5,221 nt of DNA from Desulfobacteraceae bacterium (lineage in GTDB: Bacteria > Desulfobacterota > DSM-4660 > Desulfatiglandales > HGW-15): NCBI GenBank assembly GCA_003819975.1, contig RPPU01000357.1:1-5221 (forward strand), given 5' to 3'. Of this stretch, positions 1 to 5,221 are shown piece after piece (position 1 is the stretch's first letter; each line of letters starts with the position of its first letter). The position numbers were made by a program, and so were the translations under genes. The notes beneath the pieces are model-generated. The model saw nothing but the letters and a program-made list of their open reading frames with translations. It was not told the origin of the DNA and made no database searches.

Positions 1-1807
1 AGCCGGCGAAGTCCCTCGAAAGTTAAAGAAGACCGAGATCACCACGCCCAAAGCGATTAAAAGAAGGATCAGGGTTCAGGAGCAGGTCACGGTGGCGGAT
101 TTGGCTAAAGCCATGGGAACCAAAGGCTCCGAGTTGATCCGGAAACTCATGGGTCAGGGCGTCATGGTGACGGTCACCCAGACCATCGATTTCGATACTG
201 CTTCTTTGATCGCGAACGATTTCGGCTATGAATTGGAGCAGGAGCAGGTTGAATTTGAAAAATTCATGGAAGAAACGGCGGATAAATCGGAGGAATTGCA
301 ATTTCGGCCGCCGGTGGTCACCATCATGGGACACGTGGACCACGGCAAGACTTCTTTGCTCGACTATATCCGTCAATCCAATATCATTGCCGGTGAATCG
401 GGCGGCATCACCCAGCATATCGGCGCTTATTATGTGGAGCGGCCGAGCGGCGACATTGTTTTTCTGGACACACCGGGTCATGAGGCGTTTACCAACATGC
501 GGGCCCGGGGCGCCAAAGTAACCGACCTTATCATTTTGGTGGTGGCGGCCGATGACGGCGTCATGCCGCAGACCCGTGAAGCCATTAACCATGCCAAGGC
601 CGCCAATGTTCCCATTGTTGTGGCGGTCAACAAAATGGACAAGCCCGAAGCCAATCCGGAAAAAGTAAAAAGGGATTTGGCCGATTTGGGGTTGCTCTCC
701 GAAGATTGGGGCGGGCAGACGATCTACGGTCATATCTCCGCTAAAACCGGCCAGGGCGTAAACGAGTTGTTGGAGATGATCCTGCTGCAGGCGGAAATAC
801 TTGAATTCAAGGCCAATCCGAATAAACCCGCCCGGGGTACGATCATCGAGGCCAAACTGGACAAAAATCTCGGTTCCCTGGCCACGGTATTGATCAAAAA
901 CGGAACCTTGAAAGTCGGCGATCAGTTCATCTGCGGCGAGTGCTACGGCAAAGTACGCGCCATGCTCAACAGCCGGGGCAAGATGATCAAAACCGCCGGA
1001 CCGTCCATACCGGTAGAGCTGCACGGGATCTCCGGGGTGCCCATGGCCGGCGATGAATTTATCGTGGTTCAGGATGAAAGAAAAGCCAAGCAGTTCGCGG
1101 AAATGCAGCATGCCAAGACCAAGGCCAAGGAAGTTTATAAACGCGGCATCATCAGCCTGGATGATCTTTACGATAAAATCAAAGAAGGCGATATCAAGGA
1201 ATTGAATATCGTTTTAAAAACCGATGTGCAGGGGTCTCTGGAGGCATTGGCCGAAGCCTTGCATAAGCTCAGCACCGCTGAAGTCAAACTTAAGGTCATT
1301 CATTCTTCCACGGGCGCGATTTCGGAAACGGACGTGATGCTCGCTTCCGCTTCCAATGCCATTGTGATCGGGTTCAACGTGCGCGCCAATCCGCGCGTGA
1401 TGGAAGTAGCGGAAAAAGAAAATGTGGATATCCGTTATTACGACATCATCTACAACGCGATCCAGGACGTGCGCTCCGCTATGGCGGGCCTCCTGGACCC
1501 CAAGTACGAAGAACAGGTCATCGGCCGGGCGGACGTCAAGGAATCGTTCCATATCCCCAAGATCGGAACCATCGCGGGCTGTTATGTGACCAGCGGATAT
1601 ATCGAACGGAACGCCAAAGTGCGGCTCTTGCGGGATGATGTCGTTGTTTTTGACGGCAAACTGTCTTCGCTCAGACGGTTTAAAGACGACGTGAAAGAAG
1701 TTCAAACCGGATATGAGTGCGGTATCGGCGTGGAAAATTATCAAGACATCAAGCCGGGCGATGTATTTGAGGTCTATAAAATCAATGCCATCGCGGCCGA
1801 GCTTTAG
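1..1807 (+). CDS. infB: Translation initiation factor IF-2 (5'-truncated by window)
   Basis: IF2 is the GTPase that brings fMet-tRNA to the 30S P site and promotes subunit joining. The frame is open from base 2, so the protein runs off the left edge. 601 residues are visible, and the GTG at 92 is an internal valine, not the start. In visible numbering, an IF2_N module ([20 protein letters not shown]) spans about residues 29-80. The G domain follows, with G1 GHVDHGKT (residues 110-117, nt 329-352), G2 GGIT (135-138), G3 DTPGH (156-160), G4 NKMD (210-213) and G5 SAK (246-248). After it come the beta-barrel domain II, domain III ([13 protein letters not shown], then [10 protein letters not shown]) and the C-terminal fMet-tRNA-binding barrel ([29 protein letters not shown]). 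All GTPase motifs are intact. The missing part should be the start codon and the variable basic N-terminal linker. The stop is TAG at 1805-1807. Identification is by family-wide motifs and is secure. Confidence 0.98.
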   Translation, partial: AGEVPRKLKKTEITTPKAIKRRIRVQEQVTVADLAKAMGTKGSELIRKLMGQGVMVTVTQTIDFDTASLIANDFGYELEQEQVEFEKFMEETADKSEELQFRPPVVTIMGHVDHGKTSLLDYIRQSNIIAGESGGITQHIGAYYVERPSGDIVFLDTPGHEAFTNMRARGAKVTDLIILVVAADDGVMPQTREAINHAKAANVPIVVAVNKMDKPEANPEKVKRDLADLGLLSEDWGGQTIYGHISAKTGQGVNELLEMILLQAEILEFKANPNKPARGTIIEAKLDKNLGSLATVLIKNGTLKVGDQFICGECYGKVRAMLNSRGKMIKTAGPSIPVELHGISGVPMAGDEFIVVQDERKAKQFAEMQHAKTKAKEVYKRGIISLDDLYDKIKEGDIKELNIVLKTDVQGSLEALAEALHKLSTAEVKLKVIHSSTGAISETDVMLASASNAIVIGFNVRANPRVMEVAEKENVDIRYYDIIYNAIQDVRSAMAGLLDPKYEEQVIGRADVKESFHIPKIGTIAGCYVTSGYIERNAKVRLLRDDVVVFDGKLSSLRRFKDDVKEVQTGYECGIGVENYQDIKPGDVFEVYKINAIAAEL

Positions 1808-1871
1808 AAACTTGAGCGTCAATAGGCATAAATGGATTTTGAGAAATAATGGATTATGGAAATAGAAAATT

Positions 1872-1945
1872 GCGAAACGGCGAGAGGGCGAAACGGTGAC
1901 GGGGCGAATTCGCCGCTTCACCGGTTCTCCGCTTCACCGTTTCTC
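1872..1945. repeat. Imperfect 74-bp palindrome made of degenerate 8-bp tandem units
   Basis: Two 37-nt arms (1872-1908 and 1909-1945) meet without a spacer at the centre of the perfect 12-bp palindrome GGCGAATTCGCC (1903-1914). By hand alignment they are complementary at 28 of 37 positions. Each arm also has an 8-nt rhythm with a stronger 16-nt period. GCGAAACGG occurs at 1872 and again at 1888. CCGCTTCACCG occurs at 1913 and again at 1929. On the strand where both arms read the same way, the unit is roughly GYGAARCG. It lies in the non-coding stretch between infB and the DUF503 gene and overlaps no plausible ORF. In RNA it could form a long hairpin. It could be a dispersed palindromic (REP- or MITE-like) element; I cannot assign it to a named family. 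Confidence 0.75.
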
Positions 1946-2011
1946 TAGGATTTATGTCTGTCTCAATAGTGGCGAATAAATTTCTTATGATTTTGAATGT
2001 GCTTTGATGCT

Positions 2012-2299
2012 ATGGTTGTCGGGATACTGAAAATCGAACTGTTTTTATACGATAACGATTCTTTAAAAGGCAAACGCAAGGTCGTTAAAAGCATGATCGC
2101 TCAAGTGAAGAACAAATTTAACGTTTCCATCGCCGAAACCGGTTCCAATGACAAGTGGCAGCGGATTGAACTGGGCGTCAGCACGGTCAGCAACGACCGC
2201 CGGCATGCGGATGCTTCCCTCAACCATGTGCTGGAATTTGTGGATTCCCTGTATTTGGCGGAGATCACGGACTCGAAGATGGAGATTTTCAATATATAA
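2012..2299 (+). CDS. ylxP: DUF503 family protein, YlxP-like
   Basis: This is a 95-residue protein of the DUF503 family, whose B. subtilis member is YlxP. Such proteins sit next to infB and rbfA in many bacteria and are thought to take part in ribosome assembly or function, but the molecular role is not firmly established. The sequence opens MVVGILKIEL, followed by SLKGKRKVVKS (residues 17-27) and the family hallmark KFNVSIAETG...DKWQR (residues 35-51). No membrane segment or signal peptide is visible. I chose ATG 2012 because family members begin M-hydrophobic-(I/V)-G and are about 90-95 residues long. An in-frame ATG at 1997 would add MCFDA, which the family does not show. Neither start has a clear Shine-Dalgarno. 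The gene lies 204 nt after infB and 40 nt before rbfA. Its TAA stop falls inside a hairpin. Confidence 0.92.
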   Translation: MVVGILKIELFLYDNDSLKGKRKVVKSMIAQVKNKFNVSIAETGSNDKWQRIELGVSTVSNDRRHADASLNHVLEFVDSLYLAEITDSKMEIFNI

Positions 2300-2325
2300 A
2301 ATAAAAGCAAACGCTTTTATTTTAT
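2296..2325 (+). promoter_or_regulatory. Perfect AU-rich hairpin over the ylxP stop, before the rbfA RBS
   Basis: ATAAAATAAAAGC (2296-2308) is followed by the loop AAAC and then its exact reverse complement (2313-2325), giving 13 uninterrupted pairs. The left arm contains the TAA stop of the DUF503 gene (2297-2299). The right arm ends two bases before the AAGGGAG Shine-Dalgarno of rbfA (2327-2333). A ribosome reaching the upstream stop would hold the stem open. The stem has only two G-C pairs, next to the loop, and no separate T run follows, so a strong intrinsic terminator is unlikely. An mRNA-processing or stabilising element, or one that tunes rbfA translation through coupling, is possible. 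The structure is seen in the sequence; the function is inferred. Confidence 0.55.
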
Positions 2326-2339
2326 TAAGGGAGCGTTTC

Positions 2340-2756
2340 ATGTTGGCAGGCAAACGGGCGGGAAGGGTCGGCGATCAAATCCTTAAGGAGGTGGCCGATC
2401 TGCTGATGCGCAAAGTTAAAGATCCCCGGGTTCAGGGCGTCACCCTGAGCGGGATCGATCTGGGCAACGATCTGAAAATGGCCAAGGTTTACTACAGTCT
2501 GATCGGCGGACCCGCGGAAATTCAAAAGGCCCAAAGCGGTTTGGAGAGCGCCAAGGGTTTTATCAAGCGTGAAGTAGGTCGGAGTCTGGGTTTGAAATAT
2601 CTGCCGGAGATTTTGTTCAAGTACGATCCGTCTCTGGCTCAGGGCGATCATATGGAAAAGATCTTTGAAAAGATAAAAAAAGACGAAGCCCGCGCCGGGA
2701 CGCGAAGTCCCGATCGGTCCGGCCAAACGGATTTGCAGGAGCCCGATGACGAATAA
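2340..2756 (+). CDS. rbfA: 30S ribosome-binding factor RbfA
   Basis: RbfA binds the immature 30S subunit near the 5' end of 16S rRNA (helix 1) and is needed for late 30S maturation, notably in the cold in E. coli. The 138-residue product is close to the usual length (133 in E. coli). It has the KH-II-like pattern: N-terminal helix (QILKEVADLLMRKVKDPR, residues 13-30), strand VQGVTLSGIDL, strand AKVYYSLIG, and the helix carrying the family's AxG kink (AKG, residues 71-73, in SAKGFIKREVG). The conserved end PEILFKYDPSL spans about residues 89-99. A hydrophilic tail of about 25 residues follows, ending acidic (EPDDE), and looks disordered. The start ATG 2340 has AAGGGAG (2327-2333) six bases upstream. 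The last 11 nt overlap truB, so the two are probably translationally coupled. Confidence 0.96.
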   Translation: MLAGKRAGRVGDQILKEVADLLMRKVKDPRVQGVTLSGIDLGNDLKMAKVYYSLIGGPAEIQKAQSGLESAKGFIKREVGRSLGLKYLPEILFKYDPSLAQGDHMEKIFEKIKKDEARAGTRSPDRSGQTDLQEPDDE

Positions 2757-3669
2757 TCCGGACGGCATCCTGTTGATCGATAAAGAAGCAGGAGAGACTT
2801 CTTACACGACGATCAAACGCGTCGGCCGGATTTTGAAGGTGAAAAAAATCGGCCATGCCGGCACGCTGGATCCGGCCGCCACCGGGTTGTTGATCGTTTT
2901 GTTGGGGCAGGGCACCAAATTGTCGCCTTATTTGATGACCCGCGATAAGGAGTATTGGGCGGTGATGCGGTTGGGGATCGTCACGGACACCCTGGACGCC
3001 GACGGTCAGGTCTTGCAGGCCGTGCGGGTGCCCTTTGTGGATGCGGCCCGATTGAAGCAATGCGCCGCTGAATTTACGGGAGAGATCGAACAGGTCCCGC
3101 CGGCCTATTCGGCGCTCAAATATCAGGGAAAGCCGGCTTATGTTTATGCCCGCAGAGGGTTGAAAATAGAATTGGCTAAACGCACCGTGACGATTCGGCG
3201 CTTAGAGATCCAGGCCGTCGATCCGCCCGATGTAACCCTGCAGGTCGCCTGTTCCAGCGGCACTTATATCCGCACGCTGGCCGCGGATCTCGGCAACCGG
3301 ATGGGGCCCGGCGCCCATCTAAAAGAATTACGGCGTTTATCCATCGGACGGTTTGCCCTGGCCGAAGCGGCCAGTTTGGCCGAAGGGGATGCCGATTTTT
3401 TGGAGCAACACCTGCGCAGCCGCATCATTCCTTTAAAGGAGGCGGTCAAGCATTTGGCGGAATGGGAAGTCGATGAAGCAACAGCCAAGAAAATCCGTAA
3501 CGGCCGGCGGATCGATCTAAAGGAGTTAAGCCCGTCCCAGTACGGACAGGAATTAACGTCCGGGGAAATAAAACTGGTCTGCGGGGATGCTTTAGTGGCC
3601 ATAGCCCGGCTGGAGTTTTCGGGATCTCAGAATGAAAAAGAGCTTACGATATTGAGGGTCTTCCAATGA
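2746..3669 (+). CDS. truB: tRNA pseudouridine(55) synthase TruB
   Basis: TruB isomerises U55 of the tRNA T-loop to pseudouridine and also helps tRNA fold. The 307-residue protein has the catalytic motif GHAGTLDPAATG, with the nucleophilic aspartate at residue 42 (D48 in E. coli). It also has KEYWAVMRLG, with the active-site tyrosine at residue 70, then TDTLDADG (residues 80-87), and CSSGTYIRTLAADLG with a conserved arginine at residue 176. VPPAYSALKYQGKPAY (about 117-132) is also typical. The final 70 or so residues resemble the C-terminal PUA-like domain of bacterial TruB. The N-terminal motif, usually DKPxGxTS, reads DKEAGETS here, replacing a well-conserved proline. ATG 2746 lies within the end of rbfA and has AGGAG (2737-2741) four bases upstream. 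The TGA stop at 3667-3669 touches a hairpin. ribF does not follow, unlike in many related operons. Confidence 0.97.
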   Translation: MTNNPDGILLIDKEAGETSYTTIKRVGRILKVKKIGHAGTLDPAATGLLIVLLGQGTKLSPYLMTRDKEYWAVMRLGIVTDTLDADGQVLQAVRVPFVDAARLKQCAAEFTGEIEQVPPAYSALKYQGKPAYVYARRGLKIELAKRTVTIRRLEIQAVDPPDVTLQVACSSGTYIRTLAADLGNRMGPGAHLKELRRLSIGRFALAEAASLAEGDADFLEQHLRSRIIPLKEAVKHLAEWEVDEATAKKIRNGRRIDLKELSPSQYGQELTSGEIKLVCGDALVAIARLEFSGSQNEKELTILRVFQ

Positions 3670-3716
3670 GGTTTTCCGCGGTCCACCGCGGAAAACCTAA
3701 ATTCTAACGTTTTTTT
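3669..3716 (+). promoter_or_regulatory. Perfect hairpin plus distal T7 run in the rpsO leader
   Basis: AGGTTTTCCGCGG (3669-3681), loop TCCA, and the exact complement CCGCGGAAAACCT (3686-3698) make a 13-bp stem. Its first base is the last base of the truB stop codon. A run of seven T follows at 3710-3716, but 11 nt after the stem, which is too far for a textbook intrinsic terminator. A competing 5-bp pairing of AAAAC (3692-3696) with GTTTT (3709-3713) is possible. Candidate roles are partial attenuation between truB and rpsO, an RNA-processing or stability element, or part of an S15 autoregulatory leader, since S15 often represses its own mRNA. I do not recognise a known S15 leader fold. The structure is clear; the role is inferred. 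Confidence 0.55.
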
Positions 3717-3724
3717 AAGGAGGT
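3717..3724 (+). promoter_or_regulatory. Strong Shine-Dalgarno that decides the rpsO start
   Basis: AAGGAGGT is a full match to the anti-Shine-Dalgarno end of 16S rRNA. It abuts ATG 3725 directly, which leaves essentially no spacer, but lies seven bases (counted from GGAGG) before the in-frame GTG at 3731. This favours GTG 3731 as the initiation codon. Confidence 0.8.
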
Positions 3725-3730
3725 ATGAAA

Positions 3731-4000
3731 GTGGTTTTAAATGCAGAAAACAAAAAGGAAATTATCGATCGGTTTAAAATGCATGAAAAGGACACCGGAT
3801 CGTCCGAAGTCCAGGTTGCAATTCTGAGCAACCGAATTAATTATCTTACCGATCATTTCCAAACCCATAAAAAAGATCATCATTCGCGGCGCGGTTTGTT
3901 AAAACTGGTCGGACAACGAAGAAGATTGCTGAATTATCTCAAAAAAAGAGATATCACCCGCTATCAGGGCATCATTAAAGAGCTCGGTCTACGCAAATAA
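3731..4000 (+). CDS. rpsO: 30S ribosomal protein S15
   Basis: S15 is a primary binder of the 16S rRNA central domain (three-way junction of helices 20-22) and contributes to an intersubunit bridge with the 50S. The sequence has the signature [12 protein letters not shown] (residues 21-32), the RNA-binding stretch [12 protein letters not shown] (46-57), and QRRRLLNYL with the C-terminal end [15 protein letters not shown]. From GTG 3731 the protein is 89 residues, the same as the E. coli and B. subtilis proteins, and its N-terminus aligns without a gap to the B. subtilis one. The ATG at 3725 would add two residues but abuts the Shine-Dalgarno, so I prefer GTG. The gene lies between truB and pnp, the standard rpsO-pnp pair, and has its own leader hairpin. 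Family call is secure; start choice is likely. Confidence 0.97.
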   Translation: MVLNAENKKEIIDRFKMHEKDTGSSEVQVAILSNRINYLTDHFQTHKKDHHSRRGLLKLVGQRRRLLNYLKKRDITRYQGIIKELGLRK

Positions 4001-4056
4001 CGGATCGATCTTTGGAAGCATGCCGGACGGCGAGTCAATTGAAAGGAAAAGAATAA

Positions 4057-5221
4057 ATGATTAAAAGTTGTTCCGTCGATATCGGCGGAAAGAAATTGCA
4101 TATTGAAACAGGCCGCATCGCCAAACAAGCCAGCGGCTCGGTGGTCGTGACCTACGGCGAAACCGTTGTGCTGGTGACCGCGGTGGCCTCTTCCCAACTT
4201 CGGGCGGGAGCCGATTTTTTACCTCTAACGGTCGAATATCAGGAGATGTCCTATGCCGGCGGCCGGTTTCCGGGAAATTATTTTAGGCGGGATATGGGCC
4301 GGCCGGGAGAAAAAGAGACTTTATCGGGTCGTTTGATCGACAGGCCGTTGCGGCCTCTTTTTCCCAAACATTATTATTTTGAAACCCAGGTGATTGTCAG
4401 CGTCCTTTCGACCGACAAGGAGAATGAAGCCGATGTGCTGGCCATTGTCGGCGCTTCCGCCGCTTTGGAAGTTTCGGATATTCCTTTTAACGGCCCGATC
4501 GCCGCCGTGCGGGTCGGACGCGTCAACGGTCAATGGATCGTCAATCCGACGCTTACGGAACAGCAGGAAAGCGACGTGGAATTGGTGGTGGCCGGCAGCC
4601 GGTCCGCCGTCGTCATGGTGGAAGGCAGCGCCCGCTTCGCTTCCGAAGCCGATATTATCGATGCTATTTTCTTCGGCCACGCGGCTTTGCAACCCATGTT
4701 GGACATGCAGGAAGAGATGAAACGCGAAGTCGGCAAAGCGAAATTCAGCGTTCCGGTTCCGGTCAAGGATGAAGCGTTTGAAACCCAGGTAACGACCGCG
4801 GCCAAACCTTTGTTGCAGGAAGTCATTGCCGTCAAAGACAAGCTGCTCCGTCAGCAAAAAAGAGCCCAGGTCAAAACCAAAATTCTGGAGAGTCTGGGCC
4901 CGGAGGCGGAAGAGAAAGAATCCAAGATCAAAGAATTGATCGAAGAGCAGGAAAAAGTCCTGGTCCGCAAGATGATCCTGGAAGAAGGCCGGCGCATGGA
5001 CGGCCGTTCCTTCACCGAAGTCCGGCCGATCGAATGCATGATCGGCGTGCTGCCGCGCGTGCACGGCTCGGCGCTGTTCACCCGCGGTGAAACTCAGGCC
5101 CTGGTCTTGACCACCCTGGGAACCGAGATGGACGAGCAGAGGATCGAAACCATTTACGGCAACACCTTCCGTAATTTTATTTTACATTATAATTTTCCGC
5201 CTTTTTCCGTGGGCGAAGTCA
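4057..5221 (+). CDS. pnp: Polyribonucleotide nucleotidyltransferase (PNPase), 3'-truncated by window
   Basis: PNPase degrades RNA 3' to 5' by phosphorolysis as a ring-shaped trimer and is a core enzyme of RNA turnover. 388 residues are visible and the frame is open at the right edge; family members are about 700 residues. The first RNase PH-like domain begins MIKSCSVDIGGKKLHIETGR. It includes YAGGRFPG (66-73), YFRRDMGRP (75-83) and SGRLIDRPLRPLFP (90-103). A helical linker domain (about 215-305) is rich in charged residues. The second PH-like domain starts at GRRMDGRS (311-318), followed by LPRVHGSALFTRGETQALV. The catalytic aspartates of that domain and the KH and S1 RNA-binding domains lie beyond the window. 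ATG 4057 has AAAGGA (4042-4047) nine bases upstream. The 56-nt gap from rpsO shows no strong hairpin. Co-transcription with rpsO is likely. Confidence 0.97.
   Translation, partial: MIKSCSVDIGGKKLHIETGRIAKQASGSVVVTYGETVVLVTAVASSQLRAGADFLPLTVEYQEMSYAGGRFPGNYFRRDMGRPGEKETLSGRLIDRPLRPLFPKHYYFETQVIVSVLSTDKENEADVLAIVGASAALEVSDIPFNGPIAAVRVGRVNGQWIVNPTLTEQQESDVELVVAGSRSAVVMVEGSARFASEADIIDAIFFGHAALQPMLDMQEEMKREVGKAKFSVPVPVKDEAFETQVTTAAKPLLQEVIAVKDKLLRQQKRAQVKTKILESLGPEAEEKESKIKELIEEQEKVLVRKMILEEGRRMDGRSFTEVRPIECMIGVLPRVHGSALFTRGETQALVLTTLGTEMDEQRIETIYGNTFRNFILHYNFPPFSVGEV

Noticed and set aside
23..1111. Long open frame (362 codons) on the minus strand opposite infB
   Set aside because: It lies wholly within the certain infB gene, its translation resembles no family I know, and such antisense frames arise from codon bias. 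The same applies to the minus-strand frames at 1214-1921 and 4321-5064.
1839..1868. Possible promoter TTGAGA followed by TAGAAA after infB
   Set aside because: The -10 match is poor (4 of 6) with an 18-nt spacer, and no supporting context was seen.
1872..1945. CRISPR array or simple intrinsic terminator
   Set aside because: The units are 8 bp, degenerate and without spacers, so it is not CRISPR. No T run follows the palindrome, so it is not a standard terminator.
1963..1991. Possible promoter before ylxP: TATGAT (1986-1991) with TCAATA 17 bases upstream
   Set aside because: The -10 matches the consensus at 5 of 6 positions but the -35 at only 3 of 6. In such an AT-rich stretch this is easily chance, so I do not list it as a feature.
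2148..2339. Possible 64-residue N-terminal extension of rbfA in the same frame
   Set aside because: It runs through the DUF503 gene in another frame, and the extension has no RbfA homology. ATG 2340 has a good Shine-Dalgarno and gives the family length.
4001..4056. Terminator or PNPase autoregulatory hairpin between rpsO and pnp
   Set aside because: Only a short GCCG-GA-CGGC pairing with an impossible two-base loop is visible, and there is no T run. E. coli-type pnp leader structure is not recognisable.

Overview
The window is a run of translation and RNA-metabolism genes, all on the + strand. In order they are infB (5' end outside the window), a ylxP-type DUF503 gene, rbfA, truB, rpsO and pnp (3' end outside the window). 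This is the downstream half of the widely conserved bacterial nusA-infB operon. Placing a DUF503/YlxP gene between infB and rbfA matches the Bacillus-type arrangement, which is shared by many non-proteobacterial phyla, rather than the E. coli one. The proteins are ordinary and bacterial, base composition is balanced, and I see no sign of phage, plasmid or transferred DNA in the coding regions. The PNPase carries a YFRRDMGRP variant of its first-domain motif, which also points away from gammaproteobacteria. An uncultured lineage such as Omnitrophota is possible, but that is a guess.

Layout: positions 1-1807 encode IF2 from within its N-terminal region to its stop. Positions 1808-2011 are non-coding and hold a 74-bp imperfect palindrome whose arms are built of degenerate 8-bp tandem units (1872-1945). 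DUF503 occupies 2012-2299. A perfect 13-bp-stem hairpin covers its stop codon and ends just before the rbfA ribosome-binding site. rbfA (2340-2756) overlaps truB (2746-3669) by 11 nt. A second perfect 13-bp-stem hairpin starts on the last base of the truB stop codon and is followed by a T7 run and a strong Shine-Dalgarno for rpsO. rpsO is best started at the GTG at 3731, not the ATG at 3725. After a 56-nt gap, pnp starts at 4057 and stays open to the window end. ribF, often found between truB and rpsO, is absent here.

How the genes fit together: IF2 places initiator tRNA on the ribosome, RbfA matures the 30S subunit (YlxP may act in the same process), TruB makes pseudouridine 55 in tRNA, S15 nucleates assembly of the 16S rRNA central domain, and PNPase degrades and processes RNA. 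I did not find a convincing new system. The points most worth a second look are the octamer palindrome, the two hairpins of matching geometry at stop codons, and the rpsO start.
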